60,000 bases of DNA from Membranipora membranacea (Eukaryota; Bryozoa; Gymnolaemata; Cheilostomatida; Membraniporidae). The translations under genes and the position numbers were made by a program. The stretch is from contig OU612071.1 in assembly GCA_914767715.1 (NCBI GenBank), forward strand, positions 3,598,001-3,658,000. The letters are read 5' to 3'. This document shows positions 1 through 9,648 of this stretch, in pieces (position 1 is the stretch's first letter; every line of letters starts with the position of its first letter). The notes below the pieces were generated by a model, which did no database searches, was not told the origin of the DNA, and saw only the letters and a list, made by a program, of their open reading frames with translations.

Positions 1-320
1 GAAAGAGGGTTTTCTTGAAAACCGCTTATGTTAGGATAAAATTGATTTTTGATTCAGAATCCGCACCATTGAAAACCCTGTGGGACAGGGTTTCCAAATC
101 ATTGTAGGCTTGAGTGTTGATAAATCTTAATTTTAGTGACGAAATTCAAGAAAAATTCTGCCAAATGGTCCGCAAAACTGGCAGAGATTGATATAATTGA
201 CTAACCGAATACCAAAAATATTTCCCAAACTATGTCCCTATCAGTTTTCAATGGTGCAGATTCTGAATCAAATATCCTTTTTATCCTACTATAAGCGGAT
301 TTCAAGATAACCCTCTTTTC
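1..320. mobile_element. Foldback/MITE-like element with long inverted ends
   Basis: The first ~100 bases and bases ~215-320 are imperfect reverse complements. Shared blocks include GAGGGTT, CGCTTAT, AGGATAAAA, TTTGATTCAGAATC and GCACCATTGAAAAC, in the same order from each end. This is the form of a foldback element or MITE whose arms make up most of its length. No coding sequence lies in the ~110-base centre. The left end coincides with the window edge, so the outer boundary and any target-site duplication cannot be read. The superfamily is unknown. Confidence 0.7.
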
Positions 321-404
321 AGCACGTTTTTCCTATGTGGCGTGGGTTAAAAGTACCAAACTGGAGAGAGGACAACTCCGAGTAGAGGCCTAAATCAGAG
401 CTCA

Positions 405-2765
405 GAAAACTGTCTATTACAGTAACTTTGAAAATACTGCAGAATGCCTGCCAAGAAGAGCGTTGCTCTTATAACCAAAATTACTCTTATCAGTCATAAG
501 CAGTGTTTATCATAATGTCTAGCAAAATTTGCAGTGACAGTCTGCACTCATAGCTGGAGGATATGCAAGGTCATAACAAACACAGCAGTAGACTGATATA
601 AGGGAGATTGAAAAATGTTTTTAGGTTTTTTTGTAAACTCAATCAAGCACCATCTAACTCCATCATCCCTGAGAGCATACATCGGATGAAAGAATAACCA
701 AAGGTCCTTTGTGCGCTTCATAATAAAAGGGAAAAAAGACCTACTTTGGCAACCAGGCTTGAAGTTTGCGTTAGACAGCATAGAGAGATATGATATCACG
801 ACATGAATGGTATGTACCTGACTTACACTTGTAACCATAGAAAACTTATGCTCCACTCTCATACCCTCATGTGAATTGTCCAAGTGCAAATTTTGAAGCA
901 GAACTTGCTTCCACCTTTTCTCTTCAATGATAGCTTTAAAATGATTTGTGGCAGCACAATATTGCTATCCATTCATTTGCACACAGCTTGACCCCTTGAC
1001 TCCAACCAGCATATATTGCCATTTTTGTACATAACTACAGAGACCATTTTCAATCTAAGCCTGTGATTTATTTTCTAATGAATTGAACCTTCCTTTGAAC
1101 TACAGAGCAGCTTATTAACAAGCTCTGTATAAAATAACAGAGTCAGAATAGTAATCTGCAAAAAAACGGCACCTGTTCCTAACATTGGCCTAAAAATGAT
1201 AAGATAATAATTAAAATGAAGTCAATTGAGTTTGCATTTTTACAAACTATAACGGGTAACCCCAATAATCATGATTGTAATTTTTGTAAAATTTGGCTCC
1301 TGTCCCTAATAATTGCCGAAATATGATTCATTAATTTGTGCCATAAATGATATTATCTTTGATGGCACAAATTTCATTTTGACAGGTGTCACCATGATTA
1401 TTATCTATAATGAATATTGTGTTAGATACGGCAACCAAAACTGGTGTGTTATGTGTCCTATTTTGAGCTGACAACAATAAGCACTGCGTGGGCTTTCTGT
1501 TGTTAATTGCTGTTTTATTCATATTTTATTGAACCTGCAGAAAAGCTCAAGAAAAAGAAATGTATAACAGAAAATCGTTCAAATGCAATTTGACACTGTT
1601 CATGTAAATCCTGTTCCTGTTTTCATGACGTTAACTGCACTTAATTTTTGTCAGATTTAACCGTGACAAGCTTTTAACAATGATAAATGTCTTTTATGTT
1701 CTGTTTTGAGTACCATCTGTGGAAAAAAAATGTAATATTTTTCTATCAAGTGTCTATTATTGCTCCTATTATTGCAATCGTCATTATCATAACCTGATCA
1801 CAAACCTCGTGGGTTGTTTTATGACACATCATGCCACTGATCATGCCATGCAAACTCATAAAAAAATATTACTTAGCTCTTAAATACACCTGATCGCCAG
1901 CCTGATCATTTGACTCTAATTAACTGTACAGCTCTTCTTTAGCTTGTGTGATGTAACTCTAAAATAGCAGTTTTCTCTAAATGATGCAAGATTGGCCCAG
2001 CCTCACTCTCCATCCTCTGTCGATCAGTGACACAAGAGTTGCAAGTTCTATTGATGTGATTGAGTTTGATCAGATCAGTAGGGAAATTACAAAGCGTCAT
2101 CTTTTACAGGTTCTTCAATATTTGTTGAAGCTGAATCGCATCTTACGGCCAATATTTGATTCAAGTGTGAATTTCTTTTTGGACCAGGTTTGCATGTAGC
2201 AGGCAAACAACCTTGAGAGTAATTCAAAACAATAGGCGTGTTGCCATATACGGGCATGTTTTCTAGGACATGTGAGTTTTTATTCTAGGACAGATAAACA
2301 GGACAGACAGTGCCTCCCCTAGATCTACAGGTGTGTTGCACAAATTGACTTTGAGTTTCACCCTGTCATATCAGAAGCCGCATGCTAAATATACTTCCAT
2401 GCTATGCTGTATGACATATCATCATCAGGTCATGACCTGCAGATAGCTTTCACTTAAACTTGTCTGGGATAATCCACCGACGATATTGTGTGAACTACTG
2501 CAGCTAATGTCCTTCTAGGAAATTTCATTTTTGTTCTCATTAACAATTAAGCATTAATTATCACAGTATTAAGATAATAATGCTCATCAAAAAACTTCGA
2601 AGCTCACTGTCGGACAGCTGGTCCAGCACCAATCTGTTGTGTTAGGGCTGTAGTTTATAAAAAATAGTGGGGGAGGCAAATGTCTGTGGCGAGTTCAAGG
2701 CGTCACCAGTGAGCTCCTACCCGAGCAATTCAAACATATAATAAGGAAATTGAAATCCCTGATGA
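405..2765 (-). repeat. R1 mosaic repeat, copy 1
   Basis: Non-tandem repeat of at least 2.3 kb. The same blocks recur in opposite orientation at 32840-33193 plus 35397-36345, and at 45190-46830. Bases 540-900 also recur at 25460-25870. Relative to the copy at 36345 this copy lacks an internal stretch near base 930, where text matching 36355-36470 is missing. No terminal inverted repeats, LTRs or reverse transcriptase are recognisable, so the class is open. Bases 2600-2765 match 45210-45380 inverted, after which similarity stops about 60 bp before the large inverted arm begins. Confidence 0.75.
1981..2199 (+). other. Short open frame shared by two R1 copies
   Basis: A 72-codon open frame at the distal part of R1. 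Its counterpart at 32863-33075 on the minus strand is open for 70 codons, and most residues are shared, including the blocks ISDTRVAS, IDVIEF, QISREITK and HLLQVLQYLLKLNRIL. The third copy, near 45720, keeps only the beginning. The frame is leucine- and isoleucine-rich and could form amphipathic helices. I recognise no family. It may be a remnant of a protein carried by the repeat, or simply open by chance in related DNA. Confidence 0.3.
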
Positions 2766-3097
2766 ACTGATTCTGACGATATGTTCAATTATAGTGTTTT
2801 AAGGCCACTGTATTTAACTTTCTAGGATATGGAAAAAAAATTGGCACCTATCCTTGAGATTGACAACGAGAAAACATGAGTCACACATAAAATATCATAC
2901 TTTCATTCTTACATTATATCATATCTTTCATCTTTATTCAAATATCCGTGTCATTTTCAGGTTGCTATTATCTTTTTCTGTCAAACTTGCTTCATTGTAA
3001 GCACGTTTTATTCCCGTGTAAATAGAGAAGATCAAACTATCAAATTTAGTTTTCGCAGTTCTGTTTGGTTATATCATACAAACATACATGCTTCTGC

Positions 3098-3262
3098 TTA
3101 TACCGAAAGGCTGAGGTAGACCGCTAGCACAGAGCAGTCTGGGTGGCCAGAACAAGTAATAAAAATCATCTTAGCCCTTTGTCCTTCAAACCGAATATCT
3201 GCCACAAACTCCTCTGATATGTACACAGCAATTCCACCATGACACCGTGATCTGCTGAACCA
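3098..3262 (-). pseudogene. LINE endonuclease-like remnant in arm 1
   Basis: Read on the minus strand, 54 codons stay open before a stop. They begin with WFSRSR and continue with HGGIAVYISEEFVADIRFEG. The block R-x-x-R/H-GGIAVYI is typical of the middle of the APE-type endonuclease of non-LTR retrotransposons. Upstream the frame is broken, although a related frame reads NYYES about 10 codons earlier. The same 165 bases occur without indels at 59572-59736. The assignment rests on one short motif, so it is tentative. Confidence 0.35.
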
Positions 3263-4299
3263 GTTTTGACCATAATATAGCTCTCATAGTAATTAAGGTA
3301 TGCTTCTGAATGAGTAGTTTATAATAGATTTCACTACTTCGAGTGAAAAATATAGCCAAATTACCCTGTTTAGTTGTCCCATCACGAAACAGAGTACTGT
3401 TGCATGTCAACGTAATATTCTTTGGTTGCAATTAAAATTTTTGTTCTGTATAGAAACTATCTGCTTCATTCAAAAATATCTAATTGTAAATAAGATCTGA
3501 GACAGAACCGTAATTAAAGTTCCCCTTTGCTGGGAATTCTCTTTGCTGTGCAATCAAGTTACGATATATTTGCAGCCAAGGTCAATTGATGTGAAACATA
3601 GCTAAGACTAATCTTCAGTAGGGAGATGCCAAGATAGGCCAGAAAAATTACCGCAAACCCAAGTTAAAACAGTGGACTTTTCTATAAACTGAAAACTAAA
3701 AAAGTTTAAAATGGCAGAAAAAGATGTCTCTGTGTGCTCAGAGTCTTTAATCAACTAAGTTTATGTGAAATACATTACGAATCCTCCTCCTTACTGTCAT
3801 CCTTGTTACATCATTATGAATTGGCTTCATTGCCAGTTAGATCTTTATCGCTCTGTGATTTGAATATTTTCCCTGCGATGAAAGTCTATCTGGCTTGGCT
3901 AATTGTAATTAAGGGATTAAAAAAATTAATGTATAGAAGTTTCAACTCATGGTAATTATATCATTTCATAACAAAGTCACATAGGTAAAATTTTAAAACT
4001 ATCGGGTTAAAAGTTTTCAAGAAACAGGCCTGTCAACCTTAGGTTTGAATTTCTGCAAATTGGAAAAATGTCCAGATAGTACTTTGTCGTACTGGGCCTG
4101 CAAATGTATATACGTTCATATATATGTTACCGGATTTCGGTTCACAAATACACAGCCACTTTTAATTAGAGTCTATGCAACTGAAAACCACTACATTATC
4201 AATAATTTTGTCATTCTGCGCTTTACACTCTGCTTCATGGATCAATACTACCACTATCGAATTACATGAGATCAAATTAAATGTACCAACCAAATCAAA

Positions 4300-5080
4300 C
4301 TTGATCAAGTCGGACTTACCACAGTAACTTACCTCCATGCCCTAGAGAATGTATGTAAATGTAATCTTAGGCAAATTACATCATGTTTGTTTTTTCACAA
4401 TCAAATTAAAACTGAATCTTTTAAATAACGTTATGACGTACATACAGTCATTCAAATTTATTATCACGTATTCAAAAGATAAAAATATCCAGGCCAATTT
4501 GAATCTAATAGATTATGCCTCGACATGCGTGGGCTGATTAATGTGGCATTGTTTGATATTGGCAAGCAAATTATAACATCAAAATTTTCTCCTTGTCAGA
4601 AATAGACTAGTTATGTAGCTAAAGCGCATGACTTATTGGTTTTAATCGATGGTCTTCTGCCAAGTTGCTGGATTTTGCATCATCATAATTGAGGAGTGTC
4701 AAAAGAGATAGGATATTGGGAGATTAGAAGTCACAAACAATTTTGAAGCAAGTTGGCGTTGGCGTTGTCATTGATTGCTGATAGCGGAATTGATGATCTG
4801 TTTAAATCGCAACATTGTGATAAAAGAGTGATTTTAAAATACAGATCCTATGACTGATCTATGCTGTCTTTTTTGCTTGTATTTTGCCTCATCATGATTG
4901 AAGAAGGTCAATAGTCGGACAAGGTCATGGGTGTGAAAAAAAGTAAAACTATCGGCAAATTTCATTATTTGATGATGATAGAAGAACGGCAAATTGCCAT
5001 TTCTGTTTGACCAAGACATGGTGATGAAATAGTTATTATAATTCAGATCCTGTGGCTGATTTATTCTCTTTATCATTGTC
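4300..5080. repeat. Diverged inverted repeat inside arm 1, first half
   Basis: Blocks on the + strand here reappear as reverse complements at 5670-6000. For example, GCTGGATTTTGC followed by ATCATCATAATTG (4671-4697) corresponds to the complement of 5821-5850. AATAGACTAGT near 4600 and AAATTATAACA near 4568 likewise match the complements of 5910-5960. The pair is far more diverged than the two large arms, so it predates the arm duplication. The same structure exists in arm 2 at about 56590-58500. Confidence 0.65.
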
Positions 5081-5669
5081 ACTAGATGTTAAATGTTAAT
5101 AAACCAATATATAGCAGTACCATGACAATGCAAAGGTGCAGTTTTGAAAATATAAATTTATAGACGCCTGATAGACGCCTGATAGACGACATCACGCACC
5201 AGCGTATGCTTTAGCATAATCATCCTGATCGTTTAATGACCTCCCCAGTGTTATTATAGAATTGATGAAAGTCAATTTTCCATGATACTTCATTAGAAGA
5301 GGATGGCGAAATTTCTTGTAAAAATTGTTCATGATTAATAATCAATGAAGAACCCCTCAATAATGTCATAAGTCCAGTATGTACAGTGTTAACTAATGGC
5401 AGTCCTGTTCTACATGATTTTCAAATTGATAGTATTTGCTAGTTTCTGCTGTTATATTTGAAATAAAAGTTTCAACGGTCAAAAAAAATTGATGTGGCCG
5501 GGATAGTATCATGATTTATGATGGTGAAAAGTTTCAAGTCAAGTATTGACAAAGACGAAAGAAAATAAAATTATATTTGTCGCCAGGCTTGTGAAAAACA
5601 TACATATTATTAGATTATAGTTGATAGGCTTGACATTAATTATCCATTAATAATGATTTATTGGCGATA

Positions 5670-6000
5670 ACGCAGATCATAGATCTGTCATAGAATCTGT
5701 ATTGTAATAACTCCTCTATCATGTTGACAAAAAAAGATCAATAAATGGCATATGACACTTGCTACAAAATACTTTCACTTTTCCAACCGTCCAATATCTA
5801 GTCTGACTTTTGAGCCTCCGCAATTATGATGAAGCAAATCCAGCAAATCGTACCACAACTCAGCATAAAACACACAATTAAAACAACACAGTCAGGTGCT
5901 TCAGCTGTAGGACTAGTCTATTCTTGACCAAGACAAATATTTTGCTGTTATAACTAGCTCGCCGTATCAATTTAATTATGTGGGGAGTAATATTATGGAC
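5670..6000. repeat. Diverged inverted repeat inside arm 1, second half
   Basis: Reverse-complement partner of the 4300-5080 block. In arm 2 the partner continues for a further ~250 bp (56590-56840) that resembles 4300-4540. In arm 1 that part is absent, and sequence jumps from the CGCCGTATCAATT block directly to TATGTGGGGAGTAAT. Arm 1 therefore most likely lost it. Confidence 0.55.
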
Positions 6001-6087
6001 CAAAAAAATGTTATGCGACTTTCTTTTACCAATATGCTATGCTTAAATTTAAATCCAAAAGATATGACATCACGGTAATTACCCAGT

Positions 6088-6097
6088 GGGAAATTCC
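6088..6097 (+). promoter_or_regulatory. Consensus kappa-B-like decamer upstream of peptide gene copy 1
   Basis: The decamer GGGAAATTCC fits the NF-kappa-B/Rel consensus GGGRNWYYCC. It lies about 1.9 kb upstream of the copy-1 TATA box and is retained at 56468-56477 in arm 2. Rel factors control many invertebrate antimicrobial peptide genes, which makes the site notable. A single distal decamer is weak evidence of function. Confidence 0.25.
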
Positions 6098-7011
6098 ACT
6101 GAGCGTACTTAGTAGCATACAGCATGATGAATGATGACCAGTTGATTTACAATTCACTACAAAATCAATAATGAACCATGGGTTGCATAACTGTGTCATA
6201 AAATTCTACTGCCGATGATTTTGATGTGCTAATTTGGTTTCATTTTCATAATTGTCATTGAGCTGAAAGAACTTCGATTTGTGAATTCGTTTTTCTGATG
6301 ACTTGGAGCAACAACCAGGAGCTGCTGTGCAGTATGACGTTAATGAATCAGATCCAGCATTAATTATAGAGACTCGGTAGTCCATCTACAGTGGTCAACT
6401 TGCGCGGGGAGTAATGATATGGGAACAAGAATTGTTATGCGATTTATTTAACACCGACGAATGTGAAGAAGTGTTTTTTCACCAATAGACTACACAGAGC
6501 TCCCTGACCTGTCCTTATACCACAGCCCATCTACTCCCTCCCCATTCCAGTCTGCTATTTTGTGTCTGCCTTACTGATTATTGTTCTCTGTGATATTTTC
6601 CTCATAATTACGTAGTCGAATTTCACATCTCATATATACCTAGTCCTGCGCAATTCCTTCAGATGTGCCACTGAGAGATTTTTCAGACCAGAGGTCTCGT
6701 GCGGTCCGTCCATGTGTCTTACTCTACTGCATGTCAATGGGTTTATACTACCAACTTACTGATCCTTAAACATCTAGAGCATTGTTACCCCTCTAACCGC
6801 TTAACCCCCAACACTATGGTTTGATATTCAAAACTCTAATCAGGGCCTTTTTCAGGTACTTCACTGTGATCTAGCTGTGAGTCGTGGAATTCCGGCCGCT
6901 ATAAACTGTTCCAAAAAACTGTATCTTTAATTCTGCCAACTTTCTTTGGACATTCAGCTGTCACTGACTAATGACCTACCTATCGCTGTACAGACGAGCT
7001 GTAAATCACTA

Positions 7012-7269
7012 TACTGCCCTCTGCGGGTAAAACTCGTTATCACAAATTTCATTATTTTTGGTTGGGATTAGGAAATTATCAAAAATAGCTTTCAATAATT
7101 CAAATATGTAAAGTTTTAGTTATGATAACAATTGTTTGATGATCAATCATCCCAATGAACAAAAGAAATTAAATGAAAATTATTTGTGAAAGGAATTATT
7201 CATAATTAAAAATGTGACATAATGCAATCGAAATTTCGTGATAATGAGTTTTACCCGCAGAGGGCAGTA
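7012..7269. mobile_element. 258-bp MITE with TA target-site duplication
   Basis: Terminal inverted repeats of about 38 bp begin TACTGCCCTCTGCGGGTAAA and end with its complement. They are flanked by TA at 7010-7011 and 7270-7271, as for Tc1/mariner-type insertions. The centre has no coding sequence. The element lies in a segment absent from arm 2, so it either inserted after the arms separated or was lost with surrounding DNA from arm 2. Confidence 0.85.
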
Positions 7270-7980
7270 TAGAGGAGCCTCAACGCCCGGCGGTGATATA
7301 ACAAAAGACAAAGACTTTCACCAATTTGCTACGCTCAAATTTACATCCTAGTATCTTTTGATATCACAGTAATTGCATCGAGCATAGCATGTCTTGTCAC
7401 GACAGGCTACATTGAGCCATATTTAATAGCGTAAAGCATGATGATAAATGATGTATAGATTCATAATTCATAAGAAAATCAATATCATGCAGTGCACCTG
7501 CTTTGACAGACATTGTGACGCTGTAATTTAACTATAAACTGAACTGAAGATTATTGTATTCCTACATGTTTTGACATCTAATTTTCTTTTAAAAAAGACA
7601 AATTAGGTTAAACTACATCAGCAGAGTCAAATATGGTTGAGGAGTGTGTAGCTATAATGATTTTCAAAAATACTAAATATCGCTAAATGTAAATCAGTCA
7701 TTATTGTTTGATAGGGAATTTTTTATGAGAGTCCTACTTATGACATCATATTCCTGCCTATAAATGTAAACAAATTGTTATGATGTATTTGGCGCCGAAT
7801 TGGAGCACATGTACGTAATAAGAATCGGGTGATCTATCAACCTGGATAGGGACGGGAGAAAGTGAATCTGACCCGTACTCCCTCTTTAAGCCTTTGATAA
7901 CATGCATCGTTATGATACCTTAATAGAATACCAACCAGTGACGTTTTGACACGTTGACACCAGTTTTCACTGTTATTTAC

Positions 7981-8038
7981 TATAAAAGCTCAAGACTCTG
8001 CAGACATCAACATCGCAAACATTCTCTATCTCAAGAAG
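7981..8038 (+). promoter_or_regulatory. TATA box and 5' UTR exon of peptide gene copy 1
   Basis: TATAAAAG lies at 7981-7988. Transcription would start about 20-30 bases downstream, near the CAGACATCA block. The non-coding first exon ends at 8038 with a strong donor, AAG|GTAAGT. The intron runs to 8354 and contains an (AT)n tract at 8290-8323. The promoter-proximal sequence is kept almost unchanged in arm 2 (TATA at 55019-55026, exon end at 54969). Confidence 0.75.
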
Positions 8039-8285
8039 GTAAGTATCTGTAATAAATCTGAATTTACAATATTTGATTTAGTTTGATCTCATGAAATTTG
8101 ATAGGGGTAGTCTTTTTCCATGATACACCATGTAAAGCACAGAATGATGATAGTATTGTAAGGGTACAAGCTCTTAGTAGCATAGACTATAAAGAAATAT
8201 GGGGTATGTTTGTGCACTGTATTTTGGTTATCATTCCTGCATTGAACACTCAAGGGTCTCAGGTAAAATCATCATGATCTCTCAT

Positions 8286-8326
<41 letters not shown>

Positions 8327-8394
8327 AAAATCTCATTGGTCATTTGTTTCGTAGCATATCTGCAAAGAGTTCTATAGATCAACCTTCTTTCACG

Positions 8395-8785
8395 ATGTCG
8401 AGCATCAAATCACTGATCCTTATTCTAGCATTTATCTGCCTTGGTTTGTTCTGCAGCTCCACCACAGCGGCTTGTAAGTTATTATGCTCAGTACTTGTTC
8501 CCAATATCTCAAACACACTTTACATGTTTGCTGTTACTCTTGAGAATATATGTAGACAGATTGGAATATTGCCTGAAACTTCAGTGTTCTTGACTAGTAT
8601 TTTATTGTATTGTAGCTTGCTCCTCATCCTCAGTCTGTCCAGGGTCTGACGGTTTCTGTCACGTCTCTTGTGGCGTGAAAGGTTACTGTACGGGATCCTG
8701 CTCTGGAAGTAAGTGCTGCTGTACTGGTACTGCACCCGATGACTGTGACCCTGGATGTGCGGGAGCTCAGTGTGTTAACCCCTAA
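8395..8785 (+). CDS. Secreted 12-cysteine, defensin-like peptide, copy 1
   Basis: Spliced CDS, joined 8395-8473 and 8616-8785, giving 82 residues. The first coding exon encodes a hydrophobic signal peptide (MSSIKSLIL... ending near STTAA, ~25 residues). The donor is CTT|GTAAGT and the acceptor TATTGTAG. The second exon encodes a mature domain of ~56 residues with 12 cysteines, spaced C-5-C-6-C-3-C-5-C-3-C-4-CCC-7-C-3-C-4-C. It contains CxxxC, then GYC, then a closing CxC, which is the order seen in CS-alpha-beta defensins. Three extra C-terminal cysteines and the CCC triplet are unusual. A second in-frame acceptor (CCTCAG, 18 nt downstream) would remove the first cysteine. AATAAA lies at 8919-8924. 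A host-defence role is inferred from fold pattern and secretion. Another disulfide-rich secreted peptide family remains possible. Confidence 0.8.
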
Positions 8786-8918
8786 AGGAACCAAACATCA
8801 CCCTGAAGATCTAACAGAACATCATCCTGAAGTTTTCACAGATCCACAATAGCTGCTATATCATGCTAGTACTTATTCATATCATGAATATTTGAATATT
8901 ACATAGCCGATTTACTGC

Positions 8919-8924
8919 AATAAA
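8919..8924 (+). terminator. Polyadenylation signal of peptide gene copy 1
   Basis: AATAAA lies 134 bases after the stop codon. It is conserved in arm 2 as TTTATT at 54093-54098. Confidence 0.65.
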
Positions 8925-9648
8925 AAATGATATATTTCATATCATAATACATCTTGTCTTAAATGCAACACAAAAAATTCATATCTCACATCTAAGCTGG
9001 AATATATCATCTTGTCATGGTTATAGTCTCAACTTCAAAAAGCCTAAGTGTAAGATGATACAACAGAAAATCTCTCTCCTAAGTAGAATGATACAACACA
9101 AGTTATCATCTCCTTATTATATAAGAGCAGATAACTCTCTTACAAACAAGATGGAACTTTGATCTCTTAATATTACGATATTTATCTGCATTGTTTCCCT
9201 GGTTGTCTTATAGTCATGTGACCACAAGACAAGTACAGCTTAGCTAACTTGATTCTGATATTAGGACTGTTGTACCATGATGCACCCGTTCACAGTTTTC
9301 AGCTGCTGTGTATACTAAATATACAAAAAAAAAGCAATCTGTTGGCCGTAGGTATCCTTCATGCAATATTGGGAAGTTAACCTAGACAACCCTAAGACCC
9401 CTCTTTGAAATAAATTATGAAACAATTGTAAATGTAATAGACACAATTCTGGGAATAGAATGACTACCATGAATGCAAGAATATCAGCACCGCTGGCATT
9501 TTAACAAACAATTTTTCTTCAAAAACACTTAATCATATTATTGTGTTAAAGTGGCCTTTTCATTCTTTCTATTGTCTGAAATCAATTCATCAAATTACCA
9601 TCAGTTTTGACATTTATCTTAACAGTCTAACAAAGTTGTCTTCTAAAT

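Larger units (their letters stand above)
2824..9648 (+). repeat. Arm 1 of large inverted duplication
   Basis: This stretch matches the reverse complement of 53370-60000. The match runs from the block GGCACCTATCCTTGA near 2840 (its reverse complement sits at the last bases of the window) to the block GTCTTCTAAAT ending at 9648. The arms are colinear, with small differences and a few large indels. The main ones are an arm-1-only segment at about 6957-7407, which contains a MITE, and an arm-2-only segment at about 56590-56840. The arm carries one complete cysteine-rich peptide gene (8008-8924), a LINE endonuclease-like scrap and diverged internal inverted repeats. Apart from these, 2824-7980 shows no convincing gene. 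Confidence 0.9.

Noticed and set aside
1331-1522. 63-codon frame with counterpart at 35780-36001
   Set aside because: Both lie in R1 repeat sequence and are read on the same repeat strand, but the frame diverges in length and reading between copies. The third copy, near 46140, breaks it.
3734-5082. Short frames shared by both large arms (3734-3955, 4349-4537, 4834-5082 and mirrors)
   Set aside because: They are shared because the arms are duplicates. They show no domains or splice signals and differ between arms by ordinary substitutions.
8344-8649. 101-codon open frame covering the signal exon and intron of the peptide gene
   Set aside because: It reads through a strong donor (CTT|GTAAGT) and loses the cysteine-rich exon. 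The mirror frame at 54368-54808 is explained in the same way.
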